Positions 21,508 to 31,864 of a DNA stretch of 64,000 bases are shown piece by piece. Source of the stretch: Neoscytalidium dimidiatum (taxonomy: Eukaryota; Ascomycota; Dothideomycetes; Botryosphaeriales; Botryosphaeriaceae). How positions within the stretch are numbered: position 1 is the stretch's first letter; every line of letters starts with the position of its first letter. A model generated the notes under the pieces. The model made no database searches and had not been told where the DNA came from. It saw only the letters and a list, made by a program, of their open reading frames with translations. Made by a program: the position numbers and the translations under genes. The stretch lies in the NCBI GenBank assembly GCA_037367355.1, contig CM074704.1:930001-994000 (forward strand), in the 5' to 3' direction.

Positions 21508-22179
21508 ATGCACGCCTTTCTGCTCCTCTTCACCTGGCTTGCGGCAGTCGCCTTCGCCATGCCTGCGCCATTCGCCAGCAGCAACGGCCTGGTCCTGCGC
21601 GACACCACGGCCGACGCCGACACTCTTGCTCAGCAGCTCACCACCATCGCCTCGGGCACCGCGAGCTGCGCCAGCGCGACCAAGTACACCAATGAGTGCC
21701 GCACCGCGGCCGAGGCAGCGCAGCCCATCCTTTGCTCTTTCAAGCGCTATCAGATCACCAACGTCAACGAGCAGGCGGCGCTGATCTCGCTCATGCTGTA
21801 CGAGAGCGGCGAGTTCAAGTACAACTGGGGCCACTTCATGAACGGGCAGGACCAGCACGTCCCCGGCAAGGGCACGCGCAACATGCAGTCGGCCGACTAC
21901 AACGAGAAATACGCCCGCTCGCTCCTCCCAGCCACCGAGGTCGACACGGCCAAGGCGAGCGGCGCCGACGCCGTGCTCACGCTGGTCAGCGGCGACGAGT
22001 ACAGCTTCGCGTCGGCGGCCTGGTTCTTGACTTCGCAGTGCGACGCCAGCGTGCGCAGCGGCCTGCAGTCGGGCAGCCAGGACGGCTTCGAGACGTACGT
22101 CACCTCGTGCATCGGCGGCACTATGGACCAGGACAGGATCGACTACTGGACCAAGAGCAAGGCGGCGCTGTCTGGCTGA
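21508..22179 (+). CDS. Small secreted protein of unknown function
   Basis: Single exon, 223 residues. The N-terminus MHAFLLLFTWLAAVAFAMP is a clear signal peptide with likely cleavage around residues 17-20, followed by a possible short propeptide ending near LVLR. The mature protein has five Cys (in ASCAS, NECRT, ILCSF, SQCDA and TSCIG), helical Ala-rich stretches, and a dense block ALISLMLYESGEFKYNWGHF followed by GKGTRNMQSADYNEKYA. I do not recognise a named family. The Glu in LYESGEF within a helical all-alpha context recalls lysozyme-like folds, but that is only a resemblance. The start follows a CT-rich leader and has a good context (gtcaacATG). Could be an extracellular enzyme or an effector-like protein. 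It has no tandem partner or cluster here. Confidence 0.8.
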   Translation: MHAFLLLFTWLAAVAFAMPAPFASSNGLVLRDTTADADTLAQQLTTIASGTASCASATKYTNECRTAAEAAQPILCSFKRYQITNVNEQAALISLMLYESGEFKYNWGHFMNGQDQHVPGKGTRNMQSADYNEKYARSLLPATEVDTAKASGADAVLTLVSGDEYSFASAAWFLTSQCDASVRSGLQSGSQDGFETYVTSCIGGTMDQDRIDYWTKSKAALSG

Positions 22180-24144
22180 AAGGGGATTGTCATATTATCT
22201 CACGGAACGGTCAGACTATCGGCACGTACGGAGGAGCAGGACGGCGGCGGCGGCGGCGGTGGCATATGGGAACCAAGCCCTAGCAAGTCTCGACCTAAAA
22301 GGGCCGGGGCCAATTTCTTTCTCCTTTCCGGGTTGGGGCCTTCCACGCAACACCCCAATGGCGGCTTGTACGATTTGGATGATGGAATTTCCGGGTGATC
22401 ACGAGATTTCGGGATCATCGTGCAAGGCTGGCGCGTACTCCCTACCTGTGCGCACGATGCAAAGATAGATGAGATGGGATTAAAAAATGACTGATGATCA
22501 AATAAACTCAGATGCTGGTCACATGGCTATACGCTCACTGTAATGCTATAAGTGCTGGCCGGCTAAGCTGCTAGTACGGCGGAAGTTTATCGGCAAATTC
22601 GGCAACGACTTCGCGAGCCCTCCCCCTTGTGCCGCCGGCCCTGTCCGCCCAGAGATCCATGCCTCTAAATAGCTCCGTTCTGGGCGCGCGGGAGAAGTTC
22701 TCCAGGGGAGCGTAATTAAGGTGTAGGGCGCCCAGACTGTCAAATTCTCTTGTCGCGCAGTCTGTGACGAGGCTGCCCTTCCCGCGGCGCCTTTTCCTCT
22801 GCTATCTCGGTGCCCTTTGGCCTGCTGTTGATATCGCGCAAAAATAGCCAAAGCTTAAAAGTGCGAGGGATCGGAAAGGTAAAGGTATTCGGTTTCTTTC
22901 TTTCTTTTTCCCCCCCCCTGTGCAAAGCGGGCAGCCCCCGGGAGAATGTATAATCCCGGCTGCAGTTTATGTTGTAGTAGGGTCATCTCCGCGTGCATGT
23001 AGGTTATTCACCGCCGAAAGTTTTCTCCTTTAGCTCGTTTCAACGGGCAGGACAAACACCGCATCGCTCGCCGGCTGCTGCGTTGCTGACGGCGGCGAAC
23101 AGAGAGACGAAGAAGAGCAAAGACGGCGCGCGGGCGGCGGCGGCGGCGGCGGCGGTGTCGGCGGCGACGCGGCCTGAAATGGCGCTCGCGCATATCTTGG
23201 TCCTCCTCGCTGCTCTGCCCCGTTTCGGAAGAAGGATGAGGCGCGAAAGAGTGGGCATTCTTTTTTAGGGTTTCGGCATCTCGCGCAAATTACTCGTATG
23301 CATTATTAGTAGGCAACGGAAAAGCCGCGCGGTTTCCACTTTTCCATTCCTCTCCCTTCTTGTTATTTCTCCTTCGCCGTCTCACGCTCGGGGAAGTAGA
23401 CTTGGCCAGCAAGAAAAAAAATTACAAGAGGCTGGGCTTGCTTGCGAAGCAGGCTACTCTGGAATCCTTCTCGTTTGCGGATCCACACCCCAATCCACAT
23501 GACCCTTCCCGCACGCCGCATCCGTGCATGATGATCTCGGGGCATTGTAGAGAAATAGACTTTTCGCGAGGGATTTGCTCGTCAAGCGCATCATGTGTGT
23601 CTGTGTGTGCGCGTGTGTGTTGTTATCAATACGCTCATCGACTCGTCATCGTCATCACAATCGCGAATAAGAAAGAGGAAGAAGGAGGGGGGGAGGGGGG
23701 AAGGCACTGCCACCAATCCCGATCCAGCGTCGAACGGCAACGCATAATGCAGCGCGGGCAAAAATAGGATGCCCGCAAACCCCCGGTTGCTAACGGCCTA
23801 GTTGGTTAGAGAGGAAGGATCGCGGCGTTAATCGAAGGACCTTGTTGTCGTTGTTGTCTGCCGCCTATTCCCGGCGCCCGGGTTGCTCTTTTGCTCAACG
23901 CTGGTTGGCAGCCAACCCGCTTATTGCTTTTTTCCCCTGCTCCCCTTCCTCAACGTAATGTAAACGAGGGGTGGGAAGGAATAATTGATTGGGAGAGGAA
24001 GGAGGGCCGGTGAGAGAGGGATTGGAGAATGTATCTCTGCGACGCGATGCGACGGCGCTGCCGCAAATAACGATCCTTTGCGGCGCTGGTCCAATAAATT
24101 TTCTGCACCAATGATGGTTGCACTGACTCGTCTGTACATGTATC

Positions 24145-24239
24145 TGTGTGTGTGTGTGTGTGTGTGTGTATCGATGTTCCCGCGAGATCCCTTTTTCGGC
24201 CCTCGCGAAACGCTATTCTTGCTCTCTCTCTCTCTCTCT
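24145..24239. repeat. TG and CT dinucleotide microsatellites
   Basis: A perfect (TG)12 tract at 24145-24169 and a CT tract at 24222-24239, separated by about 50 bases of unique sequence. Confidence 0.95.
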
Positions 24240-26960
24240 TCGCTGCCCTCGACGAAGGGAAAGAGAGGCACGCGATCTTTTTTTTTTTCTTTGAGCGTAT
24301 TGCTTTGCGCCCCTCGTTCGCATCGCATTCCGAGCTTGGTAAAAACTGTGCGAGAGAAAGGGCAGAGGAAAAATTATAAAAAAAAAAAAAAGAGGCGGTA
24401 GCGTTTATCTCATCCAACAAAAACGCCCTCAAATTTAACTCTTCACCAATCTGCAGATGCGGTTCGGTGCCCTTTTTCCCCCCCCTCTGCTGCGCACGCC
24501 CACGACGCCCAGGCTCCGCCACCCTACATTCCTACGTGACATCTCACCGTTGCGTGATGGGAGACTCGGTCACGGAAACACGTTGCGGGGCGCGGCATCG
24601 CATGTGAGACGACAGGATTTTTAATTTTTTACGTGAGTGGGCGCAGCGGCCGAAGTACATAGTAGGGGAGGGAACAGAGAGAAAAGGGCAAGAAGCGTCG
24701 GCAATCCGTCTCGGCGCTGGTTCGTGCGTGGGTGCGCGTTGCATCATCCTCCAACCTTAGGGTCGCGCCGGGATACCCTATTGGGGCGCCGACTAGTTCT
24801 TCGTAGCGGGCACATGCGGCCAGACTAGCCTGCACGTCTGTCTGTACGCACGCACGCGCACCGAGCCTAGCCGACAATCCCATCCTTTTCGATATCCCCA
24901 ATACGAATGAGAGAGAAGCAAAAAGGGTGACGCGGTGAGAGAGAATTGGCCGAGCGGGACGGGAAAGGAAAGGAAAGGAAATAGAAATGTGACAGAGAGA
25001 AAAAAAAAGATAATTATTAGTCGGAAGCTAATAAGATCTACAGAACTTCTTTTCCGTACCCGGGGTTTGCTGACGGCCTAGAGTGGTGATGATGCACCCA
25101 CCCTACAGTCTCTCTCCTTACTCGAAACACAGATGCGCCTAAATGTGAAAAAGAAGGATATCCTTTTCTCTGACATCGGCAATCCTGCCGAACCGCATGT
25201 ACAGTGCTCTGTACACCACGCGCGCGATCTACCCCCGACACGCGGACCGCACGGAGACACGCTGTCCTCCCCTCCCCTCCTTCGTCGTCGTCATTATCAT
25301 CGTCATCGCTCCCCGTCACCGCGTCGTATCTACTGTACCCGCACCGCGAGCGCAGACGGAAGGCAGCAATTTTTAGAAACAGTGTCCGGAATGCCCGTTA
25401 TCTTTATTGGAAAAATCCTCCTCGCGCCAGCCCGCGCCACTGCCCCCCATCCGCCTCTTCCTTCCTGCGCTGCCCTCTCCCTCCTCTTCTAAGCGGGCGT
25501 GGCGCGGAAAGAAGCGGCGCTTGGTCGCGTGTTGTCCAGTGTTCTCTCTTGCTCTCTTTTCTGCCCTTCTGTGTGCGTGTGCGTGGCGGCGAGCGACGGC
25601 ACAAAGGTAACCACGTTCTTCTTAACCCCGGGGATTGCCGGCACCGGGATCCGCCGCCGCCGCCGCCGCCACGTACCCTCTGCCCCCCCCCGTATATCGT
25701 AAAGGTACATGTAACTCTTTGTCTCTCACCCTTCTTTTTGCTTCGCGAATCAGCAGAGGGGAAGCGCGTGGTGCCCTGTGTGGGTGCGCATTGGGTATGT
25801 GTCAGATAGCGTTTAAGGCGAGCATTAGCGTTTCTGCCCTTAATAGTGTTGGTTTTATTCTATTCCCTTCCTTGCGGGCCCTTCTCGCTGTCTTAGGGCT
25901 GAGCGGCCGTTGGCGTGTGCGAGACACGAGCAGAAAGAGTCACGGAAGCAAGCCGAATGGACGATCAGCTGACCGGCTGGATTGTGGAAACCGAAAGCCG
26001 TCGTACACGATCAATGTAGGTTTTTTTTTTTTTTTCTCCTGTTCACTCCCCGTTTGTCAAGAATGTTGTTCTGGCCAATAAGCCGTAGGTATCACTAATC
26101 ATGACTGTGACCCACAGGATTCATTTTGTTATGGGTTCCTGCTGACGAGAGAAAAACGAGATGGGGAAAGTAGGGTAACTCCACGCACGCACACAGACCC
26201 ATGTCCAAACTTTCGCGTACGTGCGCAATTGTGGGTGGGCAGAAGTCCGACGACTACGACGACGACGATGAAGAAAGAAAAAAAAATTTTCAAAGCAAGC
26301 AGTCGGGAGCGGACAGAGTTGCACCACTCGAGGAATGGAACGGGAGAACTGCGGACATTTGTGGAGAACAGCACGGTCGGCCGTTGTTTGACATTCCAGA
26401 AGCCTGGCTCGTGTCTCTGCGCGGGTGGGCTTGTGCGAGCAGGACGGGCGTGTGATGTGCGGAATTGATGACTGGATAAGCGGAAAGACTGATGAGACGA
26501 TACGGACCAACTAGGCGTCCACTAGAAGAAAAGGGAAAGAATCGAAAAGACAGAACGTTGCTGCTGCATCGATGACGGTGGAGCATGGGCGTGCGCGCGC
26601 TCGCTCGCGGCGACCGGGGGCGGGATCAGCACGACCGACAGGGGGCGAGCGCAATAGGGAGAGGCATGGCAGGCCACCCATGTGGAGTCCTTCTAGAACG
26701 ATGGTGTGACTCGTTTCGGGACCTTTGCTTCCATCATCCTCTCTCTTTTTTTTACTCATTATTTCACCCTCTGTCGCCTATTGGGGGCAAGCCCCGGCAT
26801 TTCCCTCTCGGCACATGTGGCCCGCCCACGTCAGTATGCGTATGCGCAAGAGAGTGCGTGTGTATGTACTATGTGTATGCTCCGTCCTGTTTGTACCTCG
26901 GGTTGCTGGGCCTGCGTCGGACGGCATAGGCCGCGTCCATGCTCGCGCTCGCGCTGCTGC

Positions 26961-27044
26961 TGCATCATCATCATCATCTGCATCATCATCATCATCATCA
27001 TCACCATCATTATCATAATCATAATCATAATCATCATAATCGCC
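26961..27044. repeat. Imperfect ATC/ATAATC trinucleotide repeat
   Basis: CATCAT units interrupted by CTG and CAC, drifting into ATAATC units toward the 3' end. Confidence 0.9.
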
Positions 27045-27764
27045 GCTGCCCTTCTGTCAAGACAGCCCAGTCAGTCGCATTTCGTAACCCCATCTCCGGG
27101 GCTAACGAAAGATAGTCCCACGCCGCGCTCCATGCCTGCCCGTACGTCCCCCAAGTTCCTCGGCCGCGGCTTTCTTCTCGGGCAAATCAACGCCCTACCT
27201 TTAGCGAAATGTGGGTATTCCTGCTCTTGCGCTTGACGCAGGAGCGACGAGAGAAGCCAGAAAAAAAAGGTGTGATGAAAGCCAAGGACGCGTCACGGTC
27301 CCAACTCCGTGGATGCTCGGCAGTCGGATTTTGCGGTCTGTCCTTATACCCGCCGGCCGCCTCTCGGTCATTTCGGTTTACGTGCCAGCGCCGTGCGTGC
27401 CATGAGGAGGGAGCGAGCGAGCGAGCGCGTCTGAACGGCCTTTCAGGCATACGTCTCGAAAGGCAAATCGAAATAAAAGGAAAGGGAAAGTATCCCCACG
27501 GCGGATCCGCTGTCAGACCGGGGGCGCGAGGCAGGGCTGCATTGCGCACTACTAGCTACTCATGCGACAGCGAAAAGGATTCCGTTAAGCGTTTGGGGGT
27601 GCGAGCTAAATGAAGGGCGGACGGGGCGGCAGGCGGAATGGTGCGGAAACACTCGCCCGGCGAGAGGGGGGAAAAAAAAAAAAAAAAGAAAGAGGTTGAG
27701 TTCCTTGGCTGGTGTTGCTAATAAAGCAACCCAAACCGACCCGCCGTCCCAGTTAACCATCGAT

Positions 27765-27840
27765 GCTGCCGCTGCCGCTGCCGCTGCCGCTGCCCGTGCC
27801 TGCGCTTGCGCTTGCGCTTGTGCCTGCGCCTTGCCTTGCC
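27765..27840. repeat. GCTGCC / GCTTGC hexamer repeat
   Basis: GCTGCC-type units (about 27765-27793) pass into GCTTGC-type units (about 27802-27818) and then CCTTG units, another array built from drifting hexamers. Confidence 0.85.
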
Positions 27841-28484
27841 TTCATCTGCCAAAAGGGTCGAGCTACCGTCGCGTCGGGTCCATCGATGCTGCTTCGAGAA
27901 GCTGGGCAATCTCTTCCGGCTGTGCGTTTCTTGGGAATCTATCGACGGCATCGCGGCCCGAATCACCGCCACCTTGCTATTTGCCGTATTTTTATCGCCT
28001 CGTCTTATTGACCTAGTATTTTTACTTCCAACTCATCTCCTTGAAGCTCTTTGGGAAGGGCTTTTTTTTTTTTTTACCCGATTTTCTCTAAGCAAAGGGC
28101 ACCGGACGCAAATGTCCACGCGCTTGAAGAAGGCTATATGAGAAAAAGCTAAGCTTAATTATCATTTGACTTTGCATGGGCTAGTTATACTACTACTTTT
28201 ACTGCTAAGCATACCCGGAAACAAGACTTCGGTTTGACTCGCCCTCATCTTCCAACAATGAGCAACCCATGGCGAATGTCGAAAGAAAATGAACAGAATG
28301 TCAGCACTGCTTATACGCTGTTTCATGTGCGCTTACCCACGCAGTCCCTGCTTTCCTGGTCTCTGCGGCGTCAGTCCCGACCAGTCGACTACCCTCGTCC
28401 AAGAGCGCGCTCCAATCTTCCCGTTCCCACGCTATCGTCGTTCTCGCTCTCCTTCAAAGCCACGAGTGCCCCGCTGATAGACTA

Positions 28485-30530
28485 TCAGTCGAAATCCACA
28501 ACCCTGTGCAGCCTTACCAACGCGTCTAGGCCCTTATCGACGTTTTTCTCAGAGCGCCTGTCCGCGTACTTGTTCTCCGGATGCGAACCGACGTACGCTT
28601 CTAACATTTCTTTTCGACCCCACCTAACCCCCCTGAGCTCGGAGGGCGGGATACAGCCGGCTTCATGGGCGCCCGCGGTCGCTTCGTAGAGGCAGCCGAG
28701 CGCTACGATCTGAGGCTTCACCTCGTCTCTCATTGCCTTGAAGACGTTCGCCCATTTTCCCTCATCCAGAGTGACGTCTGTCAAAATGACCGAGTGGAGA
28801 GTCTCCTTGTGCTTTCGCAGGAACGAAGCCAGACCGGACTCGTGAACAACCATCTTTTTCAGGCGGAAGCGGCGAAGTCGTGGACCGTAAAGCTTGTCGA
28901 GGGCGATGTCGAAGGCATCGAAGCCGCGCACTCGTGTGTTGCTCGAGAGCGCAAAGTGCTCGAGGGACGGCATAGATGTAGCCGGGAAGAACCGGCCAAG
29001 CGCTTCTAGCGCGTGCTTGTTGTAGGCGTCGACGTCGCTCTGTGCATGACCCCAAGGCGTGAACGTGAGGTCCAGGCTACGCAAGCTCGCCAGTGAGTCC
29101 CTGAGTCCCGTTTCGAATTTTCCTGGAGCCAGATCGTACGGCATGACCCCGGGGAACGGTGCGCCATGGCAGCCGGCCGGCTGCTTTCCCATTTCCAGGC
29201 TGTCCAGACGCACGTGTGCTTGGGCGATGGCGGAGATCGTGGCCGCAACCACGCGGGAGAAGCACGCCGTCGCGAACTTGGGCACCTTGTGGAAGCTGGT
29301 GTCCCAGGGATCGAAGCCGTCCGAGCGACCGGGAACGACGTCGGCGACACCTGTATCCCTTCCGCAGACTCGGATGTTCTTCAAGTTCTTCAGGTCTTGA
29401 AACGCCTCGGCCATGACCTTCTCCCACTTTCCGCCATCTCCGTAGAAGTCATTCTGCTGTTCGAGGACGCGTTCGGAGTCCTCTAGCTTCCTTGCCAACA
29501 TGGTGCTGGGCTCAGTTCCAGCTTCCTGGCCAGCGGGCTTGACAGTCTTGTTGAAAGTGGCGAAGCGTGACAGAACCTGCTCATGCTCTTCCGGCTTAGC
29601 TATTTGGTACTTGGCCCACAATTTGTCCCACATGCTGTTGGTGTAGTCATTTCTGCGCGCGATCATGATGGTGAGATCAGTGAAATGCAATCCAACACGC
29701 GGGATCTTGACGACCATCTTGAGCTTCTGGAGATCTTCGGGAGTGAAGTAGAGATGGTATGTCTTATCACCATCCCTCTGACCCTGGAACTTCTGGATAC
29801 AGAATTCCGCAAAACGATCGGACATGTTGCGGTGAAACCAGTGCGATACACGACGGATCGCTGTGACTTCGGTGTCGCCAACGAGCGAGAAGACATGAAG
29901 AGCTACCTCGACGGGCAATTTGTAGATGAGACATTCAGGGGCGGGTGTGTCGCGGGGGGAAGCAAGATGTTCGTTGACGTGCGTACGAGCTGCCTTCTTG
30001 GGTCGCTCAGAGGCGCCATCGCTCTCAGAGTGGTCAAGTTTACGCTTACGCAGGCCCGATCCGTTGCTAGATTCTTCAGCAACACCAGAACTAGAATTAT
30101 GAAGAAGGCTCTCGAAGACAGAGTAGTTATTGGCAGCGGGTTGCTGCGGTAGTGAAGAGGCTCTCAGGTACGTCATGTCCTGGACGCCATCAGTGAAGGA
30201 CGTTCGCTTGTGCTTGCGCTTCGAAGCGAGTCCATTTGCGCGGCCCTTCGAAGAAGATGGTGTCGATCTGCGTCTTTCCGAATAAACGTTTTCCGAAGGC
30301 TTAGCGGCGCCGGATGCTTTCTTGAGACGAGGCTGATCTGCCTGGCTGTCATCGTCCTTATCCTCGCGCTTGCGCTTGCCGTTCAGAGATGCCATGTTGC
30401 CTTGGAGCGGCGGAGACGACAGAGCTTTTGCAGTTGTAGAGGAACTGGTGACTTCCTGCGCGGCGCTCTCCGAAGAGCGTAGGCGAGATGGGCTTGCATC
30501 CCCGTCTCTACGCTGTTTGGTATCCGTCAT
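28485..30530 (-). CDS. F-box-like protein with disordered nuclear N-terminus
   Basis: Single exon. From the ATG at 30530 (context ccgcgATGACG) the protein has 681 residues; an in-frame ATG at 30698 would add 56 mostly Ser/Pro/Tyr residues that look more like translated 5' UTR. The first 190 residues are disordered with several basic nuclear-localisation-like clusters (GKRKRE at 51-56, SKRKHKR at 103-109, RKRK at 161-164). An F-box-like helical segment follows (about 200-240: CLIYKLPVEVALHVFSLVGD, then TAIRRVSHWFHRNMSDRF), which would bind Skp1 of an SCF ubiquitin ligase. The rest resembles the irregular leucine-rich/helical C-termini of fungal F-box proteins, for example SLRSLDLTFTPWG and SLEHFALSSNTRVRGFDAFD. 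No substrate can be inferred. The next gene upstream on the same strand also has an F-box-like segment. Confidence 0.78.
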   Translation of the reverse strand: MTDTKQRRDGDASPSRLRSSESAAQEVTSSSTTAKALSSPPLQGNMASLNGKRKREDKDDDSQADQPRLKKASGAAKPSENVYSERRRSTPSSSKGRANGLASKRKHKRTSFTDGVQDMTYLRASSLPQQPAANNYSVFESLLHNSSSGVAEESSNGSGLRKRKLDHSESDGASERPKKAARTHVNEHLASPRDTPAPECLIYKLPVEVALHVFSLVGDTEVTAIRRVSHWFHRNMSDRFAEFCIQKFQGQRDGDKTYHLYFTPEDLQKLKMVVKIPRVGLHFTDLTIMIARRNDYTNSMWDKLWAKYQIAKPEEHEQVLSRFATFNKTVKPAGQEAGTEPSTMLARKLEDSERVLEQQNDFYGDGGKWEKVMAEAFQDLKNLKNIRVCGRDTGVADVVPGRSDGFDPWDTSFHKVPKFATACFSRVVAATISAIAQAHVRLDSLEMGKQPAGCHGAPFPGVMPYDLAPGKFETGLRDSLASLRSLDLTFTPWGHAQSDVDAYNKHALEALGRFFPATSMPSLEHFALSSNTRVRGFDAFDIALDKLYGPRLRRFRLKKMVVHESGLASFLRKHKETLHSVILTDVTLDEGKWANVFKAMRDEVKPQIVALGCLYEATAGAHEAGCIPPSELRGVRWGRKEMLEAYVGSHPENKYADRRSEKNVDKGLDALVRLHRVVDFD

Positions 30531-31864
30531 CGCGGAGTTTCTAGATGCTTGCGAGAAGACTAGAAGGGACGAGCTGATGAAATAGTCAGGTTGATGATGA
30601 TTGAATGAGGTCGTCGAGGTTGGTGACGAATGAGGTTGATAGTAGAAAGAGGGTGGAAGAGGCTGGTCGAAGAGGGAGGAAGAGAGCGAGAGGGACATAT
30701 TCAAATAACAATAATAGTGCACGGACCTCAAGAAAATGTGTTAGAGCAAAGGTGAATGCATGCAAGCATGTGACCAGAGCCGTATAGCTATGCTTTGGTG
30801 AAGTGTTTGCGCGGATAGGCACCCACGAGATTGACGTTGCGCCGAGACACGATGCGCCCACCGAAACAACTGCATGACGTCTTTCTCGCAACTCAGGCAT
30901 CCGAGGTTAAGCGGGCAAATTGCGATAGCTCCCTTGTCTTTACAGGTAGTTGAAATAGTCCGGATGTAAATGTCACCAGTACGGCCAAACGTGCACGGAC
31001 GACTGCTTCCTCTGCCTATGCAAACCTTTTTGTTGCTGCAACTTGAAGAATATCTCTCTGCCACCTGTGATAGCGTCGCTCACGGTGAAATACAAATGGG
31101 ATGCTCCGGTCGCGCCTGTTCCAGCTACTGGCACCATCCACTCAAATCCGACTTTGAGTAAAATTATCCGTACAGCATTAACTCTCTACTGACTTCTTCT
31201 AGTGATTTGTACTACGGCACGGTTTGGAAATATAGAATAACCTCACCTTTCAATACTTCAAACTAACGAGACGCGGGCGACACTATCAACGAATACCACA
31301 GATGACTTATCCTTGATATATCCAATCTACCTATAAAGCACCTTCCCTTACCTCAGTATACCCTCCACATCCCACCACCGTAGACCAAGGAAATCCCGAA
31401 AGAAAAATAGCCCCACACGTAGAAACCATAATGGCGTGACGAATTAGATTACATGTGGTCGTTGTCATTACCCAATGTAAGAGAGAAAAAAGGAAAAAAA
31501 AAATAGTTAGTCAGAAAGTTAACATGGGGAAAACCATTTCGACTTTTTCATTTTCCTCCCATACATACATACCAGACGCCACGCACCGGTTGTAGATGCT
31601 CAGAACAATATGGAGAATGAAACGGCAGGGTAATTGTACAAGAGTATGTCGGAGGGAACAAGACCATCGAACACCACTCCTGCTTACCTAGAGATCCAAC
31701 GTGAAGAAATCCAAACAGACTAGAAGAAAATTGAAATCATTCGGGCGTAAGATCAGTCTGAGCAATGGAATAGCAAAGCGATCCTGACAGTGTTCGCCGC
31801 GAAATGCTGGTTGCTGAGGTAACGAAGTGGACATTGGCTTCTGGGTGGTTACAAGCTCCTCGAT
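30531..31864. other. Intergenic between the two F-box-type genes
   Basis: About 1.3 kb. The left part is the promoter/5' UTR of the smaller F-box gene (CT/GA-rich near 30590-30700); the right part (31.1-31.86 kb) is AT-richer and probably includes the 3' UTR of the upstream gene. No other gene recognised. Confidence 0.5.

Larger units (their letters stand above)
22180..28484. other. 6.3-kb gene-free gap between convergent genes, rich in simple repeats
   Basis: Lies between the 3' end of the secreted protein gene (+) and the 3' end of the F-box gene (-). No open frame has credible protein composition or splice-joined continuity. It holds many mono-, di- and trinucleotide tracts: TG at 24145-24169, CT at 24222-24239, CCG near 25653-25671, ATC-type at 26961-27044, GCTGCC/GCTTGC-type at 27765-27840, plus A/T runs near 24378-24391, 26022-26036 and 28062-28075. 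Base composition is close to the flanks rather than strongly AT-rich, so ordinary RIP decay is not obvious. It may contain unrecognised non-coding RNA, long UTRs or an old repeat. Confidence 0.5.

Noticed and set aside
18485..22179. Possible transporter plus secreted-protein cluster
   Set aside because: No biosynthetic enzyme or dedicated regulator adjoins them; adjacency alone does not support a functional cluster.
23781..25086. Near-identical 15-mers TTGCT(A/G)ACGGCCTAG at about 23787 and 25067
   Set aside because: A 15-base match with one mismatch within several kilobases is roughly expected by chance, and similarity does not extend outward.
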